NCBI RefSeq assembly: GCF_020509005.1
Contig: NC_063018.1
Span: 2,976,001-3,040,000, forward strand
From: Fulvia fulva
Lineage: Eukaryota > Ascomycota > Dothideomycetes > Mycosphaerellales > Mycosphaerellaceae
Direction of reading: 5' to 3'
Length of the DNA: 64,000 nt
Positions within the stretch are counted from its first letter, which is position 1. Each line of letters opens with the position of its first letter. Made by a program: the position numbers and the translations under genes. Of this stretch, positions 47,065 through 56,061 are shown piece by piece. The notes under the pieces were generated by a model. That model made no database searches. It saw only the letters and a list, made by a program, of their open reading frames with translations, and had not been told where the DNA came from.

Positions 47065-47532
47065 TGTTTCACCCTCGACAAAGTCGTATTGGAGTTATTC
47101 CTCTTCAGAACAAAAGGAAGGCAGACTGGAGGCCGCACCCGCATTGCACAGGAAGCTACAGCCGCGCTGTAGGTGCATATAAGACGTGAAAGAGCCTAGT
47201 GAGGCACTGTCAGACTCCGAGTCAGGGAGCCTGTGCCAATACCTCAGACAAGTGGGCGAGCTTACTGAGAAGAGTCGCTCTCCGGACATCGCGTTCGCAT
47301 CGACTAACTGTTCCGTCTGAGAGAGCCGTAGTGTCTCAGAACACCCTCCCCTGAGAGAGCTACAGACAGTGTCTCAGAAACACGATCCTTACGACCGACT
47401 TTCCTCGCTTTCTTGTGGACAGCCATTCTCTCCACTATCAACCTCGCGTTCGGTTCACCTCCTATCGATCCGATCGCGTACGAACGAATACCTTTCTTCT
47501 GTAGGCAGCCATCCTGTCCTATATATAAAAGC

Positions 47533-50500
47533 ATGGAGGAAACCGGACACAGCACCCTTGGTAGGAGGAGAGCAGCACCTATCCTAACCAAGGACAACTA
47601 GAGGACATGGTTCTCATTGATACAAGACCATCTTGAAGCTCAAGATGTGCTTTGGGTTGTAGATGGAGGCCATCTATTATCAAGCACACCCAGCTCCTCA
47701 ACACCATCTGAGTCATCAGATCCCTTACCTGGACTTGAAGAGTCAAGATACAGTCCAGTTGGGAGGAAAGCAAATAGATGAGACAAGCTGGAGAGATCTG
47801 GCTCAAGATGAGGGCAAAGTACAGCAAGGTTCATGCTGCATATGCAATGACAGTTGTTCAAGAATTGATCAACTTCAGAATGATAGATGGCATGACCATC
47901 AGACAGGCCTGGGTCCACCTTGGCAATCTTGTAAGAAGGATTGCTGAAGTTGACCCAGCAGAGGCTCACTACAGAGAGCCTACAAGGAAGCTGAAGCATC
48001 TGCTTCAAGCCCTGCCTGAGGTGTATCTTGGGACCAAGAACACTATCCTGGCCTAGCCAGGACTGTCATATGAAGATTGTCTACAACTGCTTGAGTCACA
48101 TGAATCCAGGCTGGAAGTTGCATCCAAGGAAACAGCAATGTTTGTAGGAAGAGGTTTCCAGGGCAAGATCACCTGCCATCTCTGTGATGGTGATCATGTG
48201 ATCAAGGATTGCCCACACCTCTCTGGAGCCAAGCATGCTGTCAGGAAGGACAAGCTCAACAGAGGAAACACCTCTGTTGCAAAGAGACAATCATCACCAC
48301 CGAGAACGAGGTCCCCATCCCCAAGCCTGAGGGACATCCTAGTGGTGATGAAGGACCTTACAAGGAAGAGCCTGTGCAACCCAGGAAGACTTATCAGACC
48401 CTGAGACACCATCAGAGGATGATGAAGTTGATGAGGTTGCCCATTCAACTGTGGAAGCCAAAAGCAAGTACCCCTCCTCAGAGTGGTTGCTTGACTCTTG
48501 TGCTTCATCCCATATGACTGACCAGGATTCACTTTTCAGGACCCTGAAACCTCTTCAGAAGAGGAAGTGGATCAAGGTTGGGGGTGGCTACCTACATGCC
48601 ACACATGAGGGGAGTGCAGTGATGGGTGGTCCTTCTGGGAAGCAGATTGTCTTGAAGAATGTTTTGTTTGTTCCTGGCCTTGGAGTTAGCCTTGTCTCTT
48701 GGAATCAGTTCAGCCAACAGTTTGCTGTCCAACCGCCCAGTTTCACCCTCAAATCCCTTCCTGGAAAACCTGTTGTCCAGACAAAGCTGAGAGGGGGTGT
48801 TCCATTCATTCAAAGTGTTTCAGAGCAGCTTGAAGCTATGCCTCAAGCATATGCCTCTCTATAGGAGCATGACTTGGATCTGTCCAAGTTAGGTACACAT
48901 TTTGAGTGTGAATTGGAACAGGCTATGACTGCCACTGAGTCCCAGGACCAGTGGGAGCTATAGCATAGAAGATGTGCACACCTTAGCAAGGGACTGCTAA
49001 GAAACCTGCATAGAGTCACTGACAAGAAAGATCCCATTCCTGTTCCTTCTGAACACCAGAACTGCAAGGTCTGCTCCCTTGCAGACATGAGGAAGTTCAA
49101 AGGACCTGCCACAGAGAGGAAAGGAGAGAGGCTGGCCCTCATCTCTATTGACATCTGTGGGCCTTTTCAAGGTGCAGTCTCAAGACTTGGCTTCAAGTAC
49201 TGGCTTGAGATTGTAGACAACTTCTTGAGGAAGAAGTGGGTAGTCCCTTTGAAGGCTAGGAGTGATGCTCCTACAGCTCTAAAGGAATGGAAGGTTCAGG
49301 TAGAGAACAGCTCAAGGTGTTTTCTATCTGCAATCCGTAGTGATGGTGCAAGGGAAATTCTTTCCTTGCTAAAACAGTGTTTGTGCAACTTCCCCAACCT
49401 CCAAAAGACATTAGAGAATACCAGAAGATTGGAGTAGAGGGGACTCCAAGAAAAGAAAAGGAAGAGGAACTTGTTCAGGAGGATCAACCTCAACAGCCAC
49501 CTCAGCTTGCAGGCAACAAGAGGTCAAGGGGGGATGAAGATGATGGCTCTGCTGAGCATGAAGCCAAGCATCATAGGGCATTGATTGCTCAGATGTTTCA
49601 TCTTGATCCAACTATGAGCTGGGTTGAGGAAATCCTGAATGATGTGGAGGGATATGCATTTGCTGCTGTTAGGCAGGCCATAGCCTACCGGCAGGAAGTG
49701 CCAATCCCAAAGTCCTATAAGGAGGCAGTGGGAGACCCCAATTGGGGACATATGTGGAAAGAGGCAATCCAGAAAGAACTTATTGCCTTAGGAAGCAACA
49801 ACACCTTGGATCCAGTTGTACTACCAAGGGGTGCAAACCTGGTTACATCTAAGTGGGTTTTTGATGTGAAAAGAATGATCAGTGGAGCCATTGAAGAGTT
49901 CAAGGCAAGACTGGTTGTAAGAGGGTTTTCACAGAAATATGGTGTTGACTTTGAAAAGACCTTTGCACCTACTGTTAGGCATGATACCCTTAGGGTCTTC
50001 ATGGCTGTAGTATGTGAGAGAGATCTTGAGATGCACCAGGTGGATGTGAACAATGCTTTCACCGAAAGCAGCCTTCTTGAAGACATCTACATGATCCCAC
50101 CCCCAGGTGTCGAAATTCCACCAAATATGGTCTTCAAGGTCCTTAGAAGCCTGTATGGACTGAAGCAAGCAGCTAGAGATTAGAACAAGCTCTGTGTTGC
50201 CAAGCTAGAACAGATTGGATCCACCTAGTCCCAGGTGGATCCATGCCTACTCATCCACAGAGGAAGAGACATCATGGTCCTCACCTATGTGGATGACATC
50301 CCCATTGCAGCTCCAAAGCTGTCAGATGTTCAGTGGTTCAAGGCTGAATTTAGAAGAGTGTTCAAGATCAAAGATCTTGGGGAACCTGAGAAGATCCTTG
50401 GAGTGAGGATTACAAGAAACAGGTCCCAAGGTACTGTAAAGCTTGATCAAGGACACTACATCCAAACTAACCTTGCCAAGATGGGCATCTCTCCAGAGAA

Positions 50501-51287
50501 GGCCACACCCACACTCTCACCTATGGACAGCTATGAGGATCTGAGACCTTCAGCTACTATGGATGAGAGGTGCAACAAACAGGAGTACCAGAGTTGCAAT
50601 GGTACCTGGATGTGGCCAATGACAATGACAAGGCCAGACCTTGCTTTCCCCCTTGGAAGAATCAGCTCATATGTTGCTGACCCTTCAAAGCAACATCTTA
50701 GAGCCTTGAAGAAACTCTCCAAATATCTGAGATCATACCCAGACCTGGGCTTGATGTACAGAAGAGGAGGAGGTATTCTCCAGGGATACTCAGATTCTGA
50801 TTATGCCATAGACAAGGCAGACAGAGTCTCAATCCTTGGACATGTGTGGTTCCTTTGTGGATCACCTGTGTCCTGGATGAGTAGGAAGCAGAAGTCTGTT
50901 GCCACATCAACAATGGAGGCTGAGTTCATGGCCATGAATGCAGCAGCTAAGTAGTCACAGTTTCTTGCTGCAGTCCTTAGAGAGATGAGGTGTCCTGACC
51001 TGGTTGGAGAGTGTTCATTCCAACCTAGGATGAAGGCAAGCAGTACTGTTGATGAGCTGAGACCCGTGAAGCTTATGGGTGACAACCAAGCAGCTTTGAC
51101 CTTTGTCAAAAATGCCCATGTCCATGACAGGTCAAAGCATATTGATGTGGCATACTACTATGTCAGGAATCTCTAGTGGCAAAAGAAGATTGCAGTGGAT
51201 TACTGCCACACAAAGGACATAGTTGCTGATGGGCTGACTAAGCCCCTCAATGGCCAGCAGTTTCAAAACTTTGTGAGGCAGCTCTAG
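47533..51287 (+). pseudogene. C1 Gag-Pol with nonsense codons and deleted integrase core
   Basis: It starts MEETGHSTLGRRR at 47533. Gag contains FSLIQDHLEAQDVLWVVDG (about 47615) and a zinc knuckle CHLCDGDHVIKDC (about 48177). The Pol frame is offset from Gag, with the shift near 48400. Blocks: protease WLLDSCASSHMTDQ (about 48485); pre-integrase HRRCAHLSKGLL (about 48965); integrase LISIDICGPF (about 49140) and IRSDGARE (about 49335). At about 49370 the sequence jumps to the Pol linker, losing the catalytic Glu and integrase C-terminus and changing frame. RT: QVDVNNAF (about 50040), LYGLKQAARD (about 50152), TYVDDIPIA (about 50284). RNase H: GYSDSDYA (about 50786). TAG codons replace likely Trp codons at several points. 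Confidence 0.9.
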
Positions 51288-51330
51288 CTTGTATAAGGGA
51301 TTGTTTGAGACCTTCTGACCTGAGTGGGAG

Positions 51331-51548
51331 TGTTGAGAATATGCAGGTCATAGGGTCAACATTGAGTGCTTAGGGGGATTAGTAATCAGGGCTTGCTAGT
51401 CAAGTCCTGAGTACAGCTGTCCCTCCTGAAACACCTACACCAACACCGGCGATACTGTATGTAGATACACGCTATCCCATTGGGTCCTTCTTCGTCTTTG
51501 GTGTGATCCGCCGTCTTCCACTGCTGCGCAACTCGTACCTGTTTAACA
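51331..51548 (+). repeat. C1 3' LTR (218 bp)
   Basis: Second copy of the LTR, followed by the GTATT duplication and then the rest of the G3 LTR. Confidence 0.96.
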
Positions 51549-51779
51549 GTATTAATACGTTTACGCCCTATCTTACGCCTTGTCCGTATTAGATAGTATA
51601 GGGTTACCGTAAAACAAGCGTTATTTAGTAAGGCTACGAAAGAGAAGCGCGACGCGCGCGAGATATATAAGGAAGCGCTAAGGCGCGCGACGTCACGGTA
51701 GTAGTGAACCGTAATAGCTATAAAGTAGTACGAGAAACTCGTTCTTATCGAATTCGATAGTACGCTCATTATTAATCTA

Positions 51780-52190
51780 CTACCTACTATAATATTAATC
51801 TAAGCCCTTCCTCTTCTTCTCTTTCAGTTAAATAACACTATTACTATCGATATAGTGCTTCGTCTTTATATAGTTCGAAGTACTAGTCGTAGAGACATTA
51901 GTCTTATAGATGCCCTTCTCTTTTCTACTAGCGCTATAGTATAGCTTATAGAGCTAGTATTCGAGCCTATGTTTGTTCTTAATAGGCTAGCCGTGGTTCT
52001 AAATGAATAATCAGTAGTTACGGTCTTGTGAGGTACGGCAATAGGCCTTTAGTCGCGTCTAATCTAGCTAGTTAAGCAAGTCGTGCTTTCTCTTCCCTAG
52101 TACCTTAGATATGTCGGCTTTATTGCTTACGGCGTCGATCTCGATAGTCGGCGCGAATAGATCTTTAGTATCTAGTACGGTTGAAAGTAT
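51780..52190 (-). pseudogene. hAT-like transposase relic (BED finger region)
   Basis: On the minus strand, about 52045-51835 reads in one frame NHG-stop-PIKNKHRLEY, YKLYYSASRKEKGIYKTN and STTSTSNYIKTKHYID. The spacing of the two Tyr of YKLYY (former Cys, TGC to TAC), the STSN block and the final His agrees with the BED zinc finger at the N-terminus of hAT transposases. Trp codons are now TAG. The catalytic part is not visible in the window. Confidence 0.5.
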
Positions 52191-52496
52191 ACTACTGGTT
52201 TCAACTTGCTACGAGTCTATGTTGTGTGTAGTGAGGTCGTGAAGTTGATACTTAGAGGTTGAGATAGACGCGTCGGAATTGAGAAGTCGAGAAAACTGAA
52301 GCGGGAAAGCACGTGACCGCCATTACGTGATCCGATTGGCTCAGAGATAGGTCTGCACTTCCTAGAATTCCACCTTCTTAGATCGACATGACCTTGAATA
52401 TCATTAACAACACCTTATTAAACGACACAGACATGCTCACAAGGCTTGCAAACGAAGGAGAAAACACCGCTTGATTGTTTGAAAATACTGACTAAG
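52191..52496. other. Border of transposon nest and gene-bearing DNA
   Basis: Composition changes from CpA/TpG-poor to normal at about 52195. No coding frame or repeat was recognised. Confidence 0.4.
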
Positions 52497-52960
52497 CTAT
52501 AGGCTTCCAACTTGCTTGCTTGTGACAAGGCTTGATTGCAAACCTTGGAGAATGACTTGCTTGTTGATCAGACTGGTCTCTCTCCAGCTACATCTATAAC
52601 ACTTGGCAGAAAGACAACCTCGACGATGTATTGCTGGAAGTACTCGCACTGGCAAATCTGCTTGAAGTTGCGGAGGGAAGTCCTGCTTGGTGAGACATAA
52701 AGGACTTTGAGCGGTTCCTGGCGAGTCACAGTCAGTTCCGTCATCTCGAAGTGCTTTGTGCCACCAGCCGCCTACCTTCAGCATCTCCACGACATCACCT
52801 TGACGATGTTTGACCAGCGCGAGCCGAAGTCTAAGCTTGCTGTTGAGATCGAGGTGCTTGCCGATCTCTGCCATCATTTCTGATGGTAGATCGTGGTTGA
52901 GGTATTCTCCGCCGCTCTTGGTCGTCGGTGCTGTTTTGGCAGTGTCTGTGAGGCAATCGC
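52497..52960 (-). pseudogene. F-box-like gene fragment (paralogue 3)
   Basis: On the minus strand an F-box-like segment (LPSEMMAEIGKHLDLNSKLRL at about 52895-52835) is followed, after a frame change near 52745, by VLYVSPSRTSLRNFKQI and YFQQYIVEVVFLPS. It then loses similarity to paralogues 1 and 2 (18.0-21.0 kb). No in-frame ATG precedes the F-box before an upstream stop. It represents the N-terminal third only. Nucleotide divergence from paralogue 2 over the shared VEVVFLP block shows it is a separate copy, not the missing half of that gene. Confidence 0.6.
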
Positions 52961-53301
52961 ATCAGAGCAAGTCGATGAGTTCAGAAACGTGGAAAATGTC
53001 TCCTCGAGAGTGGGTCTCGTTTGCAGGCAGCAGTTCCGCATGCACGCATTCACTCGAAGCAGTTTTCCACAGCGCCTGCCGAAAGTGATGCGGTGATCCC
53101 ATACTGATTGTGAACGCTTGTTCCGAAATTTGGCCAACCAGAAGGACTTCGGACACATCTGTCTTCCATATCTTACGATCGCATGAGCAGCAATCTGAGC
53201 AATCAAGCTCAAAGAGCATCTTGATGTCCCAAGCCGTACTAAAGTTGAACTTTGATCAGCACTTTCACAGACGATTCTAGTCAACTCTTCGCATAGAGAT
53301 C
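52961..53301. other. Intergenic, promoter side of the W-module gene
   Basis: Normal composition. No convincing protein was read on either strand. Confidence 0.4.
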
Positions 53302-54047
53302 ATGTCGAACGAAGACCATACAAGTGATGACTTGATGGCAGATGCGGCTCAATCCGCCATCGCTATCAAATATCCCACCTCCCCATCACTGCAAACTCCT
53401 CGAAGGAGCTCCCTGTCTCCAGTCAAGACCGACAGAGCTCTGAAGGATTCAATCAATATCGCAATCTACGAGCTCGTCAAAGATCACGGAGACTGGACAT
53501 GGCAAATGATTGCGAACGAAGTATGGCCGTATGAGTTGCTCTCATCCCTTGAAGCCGGACTAACGAGCTTTCACAGGTCAACGCCCAACTGAACCTATCT
53601 ACAAAGACAGTTTCCTATCAGTCCGTGTCCCAGCGATATAGTCGCACTGTTGCTGCATACGATGACCTCACGCCACATGAATTTGAGGCTATGCGTCGTG
53701 ATACTCAGGCCACTGGTGCGGTAGTACAGCAGCAGCAGCTTGCTGAATTGGTGAACAGACCTGTGGTAGTCGTTGATGTAAGGAACACTCAATGGCATGA
53801 TGTCGCTGACTTCGTTAATATCCGGCTGTTCGATGCCAAGGAACACTTGAGTGCGGCGGAGGCACAAAGCATTGCAGAAGGCAGCTCCAACGTCCGATAT
53901 CATCGCCTCGTGGCAGCAGCGGTGGCCAGACAACACGATAAGTATTGGCAGGATGTGGCGGATCTCGTGAATTTTCAATTGGAGGCCATTCGGGATGGCA
54001 AGTTGAGTGCTGAGCAGGTGGAGGAAATCGCGTCTCGGAAGGACTAG
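53302..54047 (+). CDS. Unknown protein with three W..(I/V)A..VN..L modules (one intron)
   Basis: Best model: exons 53302-53520 and 53577-54047, 229 residues. The 56-bp intron starts GTATGG, has a CTAAC branch-like site and ends TTCACAG; joining at these sites keeps frame, while the alternative donor at 53529 gives an early stop. Three similar ~30-residue modules start DWTWQMIANEVNAQL (about 65), QWHDVADFVNIRLF (about 128) and YWQDVADLVNFQLE (about 190). Each has a Trp, an Ala two or three residues later, VN, Leu and then a second helix with Ser and a hydrophobic-Arg end. The shape recalls Myb/SANT-like helix-turn-helix repeats, but I cannot confirm a family. It would suggest a nucleic-acid-binding protein. 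Confidence 0.65.
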
Positions 54048-54112
54048 CTGTAACGGCAAGTTGAGTACTGAGCAGGTAGAGAAGATCGCTTCTCGAAAGG
54101 ACTAGCTGCAAC
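53997..54112 (+). repeat. 58-bp tandem duplication across the gene's stop codon
   Basis: Unit 1 (53997-54054) and unit 2 (54055-54112) both begin GGCAAGTTGAGT and contain the last 17 codons and the TAG. They differ at about nine positions. Unit 2 lies beyond the stop and is out of frame with unit 1 (58 is not a multiple of three), so it does not lengthen the protein. Confidence 0.9.
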
Positions 54113-54327
54113 GACAAGTAGCATTGTGAAGAAAGTGAGTTGTGTATCTGACGACCATTACCTCCATCATGACATCGTGGCATCGTAAATCTCGTCTTGC
54201 TTCGTGACGCTCATAATGTACCATCGTCATAGCGCTTGAACGCTCGACCTCCCTGCAAGCAGTAAGAAAGAGTTGAGATCCAGTCAACGCCATCGCTAAG
54301 CTCCCATGAAAAGTTCATGTCATTCAT
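54113..54327. other. Intergenic between convergent genes
   Basis: 3' flanks of the W-module gene (plus) and the 577-residue gene (minus). No feature recognised. Confidence 0.4.
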
Positions 54328-56061
54328 TCATCGTAATCGGGACAAGCCTGCCCAAGTTTCCATAAACATCCTCGAATCTGTGAAAGGGTCAGCACTGTCC
54401 CGGGCTATATTACATGTGGAGCTTGTAATACCTTCGTCACTCGTAAATGGCAAGAAATAGCCCATCCTATTCTGTGGCGGCTGATATTTCGCAATGAAAA
54501 CTGACGGCGGCGGCTTAATCGCAGCGATATGAACGGGCCGTCCTGGTGCGTACTCGCAATGGTCCGGATCATGCTTGTACTTCGTGACAAACGCCGTCCA
54601 GATTGGAACATCCCTTCTTGGACCCCTCAATGGGCTGGCTTCTAGCCTAACGACACCACTTCCTCGGTCTCGGAATAGTCGAAGAGCGTGGAGCATCTCC
54701 CCATGCTGGATTTGTCCGGCGAACAGACATTTCTCACCAGCTTCATCGTTCTCGAGCTCGAAATCATCCTCAAGGTTCTCGGAGTCGACGCCTCGTTCGT
54801 CCTGACGTTTCATGGCCACGAAGGTATTGTAGAACAGAGCCATGCGCTCGTGGAAGAGGAAATTTAGGCGTGCCCAGAGCGCATACTTCCCATCGCCGCG
54901 ACGTGCACGACATAGCTGCAGACAAGAGCCATTGCGAATGACTTTGAGGTTCGTCAACGGCGTACAGAAGTGTAGCTGCTGTCCAGCCCGATCCCTCGCC
55001 ATGATAAGGATCCTAGCACGATGGTCGGAAGGTCTCCAGCAGAGACGTACCCACAAGCGGTCCTCGTCAAAGACGATCTGCATTGCACGCTGAAAGCCGT
55101 CTCGGACCAGGTTCTGCAGTGCAGCTGGGTCAGATGGGCCAAAGCAGGCAGATCGATCTTCCAGCTGGACACCATTCCTGTACGGCGTAAGAGGGCTGGA
55201 CCCATCGAAGACTTTCTGGGCCCAGTGTATCAGGCGTTCTGGGGTTGGTGGAGAGTACATTCCATCGCTGAAGTATGAAGTCTGGCTGGAGTACATGCTC
55301 TCTGATGAGCCCGACGTGAAGGTCGGGGATGCCGGCATTTGAAGGGGTGGTTCAGGAACCGCTACTGGCGGTCGATCAAGTTCCTCCCACATGCCCCAGT
55401 CGTCGGACAGGACGGTGTTGGTACTGGGGGTGTCCATCCGAGGGTAGGGAGGGCGAACAGGTCGCTGTGGCCGTGGCGTGTTGGCTCCAGACATTGGGGC
55501 AGGCTCTGCTCTGTGGGGTGCGTTCTGCTGTGCGCGTGACAGGTCGATGAGATCGTCCTTGAGATCTCTCAGCTTGGATGGTCGCCGTCCTTCCAGGACT
55601 TTGATCTGATACTCCAGGAAGTCGCGGTACCACTCTAGTCGTTCCTGTAGCTTGAAGCCTTCTTCAATGTCGAAGCGGTGCTGTAGGTCTTCCCATATCA
55701 TGTGAGACGGTCTATCGTAGGATCTAGCAAACATGCCAAAGATCTCATTGAGTGTCGCCTGCAGGCTCCGAAATAGCAAAGCAAGGTCTTTGTCGATTCT
55801 GTAGTAGCTTGGTCCATGGTGACGTGCATTGTCGTCGCTGCATATTGATCGCAGTACTGAGCTGATGGCGAACAGCTCACTAACGTAGGCAGTAATCTTG
55901 GTCGCCTCTCGTGGTAAGTCTTCCTTGAACTTGTGAAGGCCGCTGGCGGCATCTTCAACTTGATCTGCGAACCTCAGTAGCACGCGTGGTCGATCATCTA
56001 TTCCTGCCATGCTATTCGCTGCCCACAGCTCGCCGGCGCTTATGACTCGAGACCCAGTCAC
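54328..56061 (-). CDS. Conserved-looking fungal protein of unknown function, 577 aa
   Basis: One uninterrupted frame of 577 residues; an alternative start lies 17 codons in (MAGIDDRPRVLL, 56010). The N-terminal ~200 residues are helical and charged (RFADQVEDAASGLHKFKEDL, LFRSLQATLNEIFGMFAR), as in N-terminal helical domains of fungal cytoplasmic proteins. A Pro/Ser-rich low-complexity linker follows (about 190-290, with PRPQRPVRPPYPRM). The C-terminal ~270 residues form a mixed domain with RLWVRLCWRPSDHRARILIM and HFCTPLTNLKVIRNGSCLQL. No signal peptide, membrane segment or catalytic motif is seen. Its size and lack of introns suggest a real gene; no function can be assigned. Confidence 0.85.
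   Translation of the reverse strand: MTGSRVISAGELWAANSMAGIDDRPRVLLRFADQVEDAASGLHKFKEDLPREATKITAYVSELFAISSVLRSICSDDNARHHGPSYYRIDKDLALLFRSLQATLNEIFGMFARSYDRPSHMIWEDLQHRFDIEEGFKLQERLEWYRDFLEYQIKVLEGRRPSKLRDLKDDLIDLSRAQQNAPHRAEPAPMSGANTPRPQRPVRPPYPRMDTPSTNTVLSDDWGMWEELDRPPVAVPEPPLQMPASPTFTSGSSESMYSSQTSYFSDGMYSPPTPERLIHWAQKVFDGSSPLTPYRNGVQLEDRSACFGPSDPAALQNLVRDGFQRAMQIVFDEDRLWVRLCWRPSDHRARILIMARDRAGQQLHFCTPLTNLKVIRNGSCLQLCRARRGDGKYALWARLNFLFHERMALFYNTFVAMKRQDERGVDSENLEDDFELENDEAGEKCLFAGQIQHGEMLHALRLFRDRGSGVVRLEASPLRGPRRDVPIWTAFVTKYKHDPDHCEYAPGRPVHIAAIKPPPSVFIAKYQPPQNRMGYFLPFTSDEGITSSTCNIARDSADPFTDSRMFMETWAGLSRLR

Larger units (their letters stand above)
46820..51548 (+). mobile_element. Ty1/Copia element C1, lightly RIP-mutated, integrase deleted
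   Basis: Two 218-bp LTRs (46820-47037 and 51331-51548) look identical by eye, and the target duplication GTATT lies at 46815-46819 and 51549-51553. It is inserted in the 3' LTR of Gypsy G3. CpA/TpG is largely retained, with scattered TGG-to-TAG stops. Near-identical LTRs indicate the youngest complete LTR insertion in the window. A ~500-bp leader precedes gag. Confidence 0.96.
39927..51591 (+). mobile_element. Complete RIP-mutated Ty3/Gypsy G3 with Copia C1 in its 3' LTR
   Basis: The 5' LTR is 39927-40121. The 3' LTR is 46663-46819 plus 51554-51591 (195 bp each once the Copia and its duplicated GTATT are removed). The target duplication GATAG lies at 39922-39926 and 51592-51596. The internal region carries a coiled-coil-rich Gag, then Pol with RT, RNase H, integrase and a chromodomain-like end, and a G-rich polypurine tract at about 46651-46662. 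Heavy RIP throughout. Confidence 0.95.

Noticed and set aside
51386..51769. Minus-strand frame of 127 codons over the C1 3' LTR and its flank
   Set aside because: It straddles the LTR, target duplication, G3 LTR end and mutated flank. It has no protein-like conservation.
19795..52960. Idea that the fragments at 20.96-21.01 kb and 52.5-52.96 kb are two halves of one F-box gene split by the transposon block
   Set aside because: Both fragments contain the VEVVFLP block but with clearly different nucleotides, and the overlap would not exist in a split gene. They are separate paralogues.
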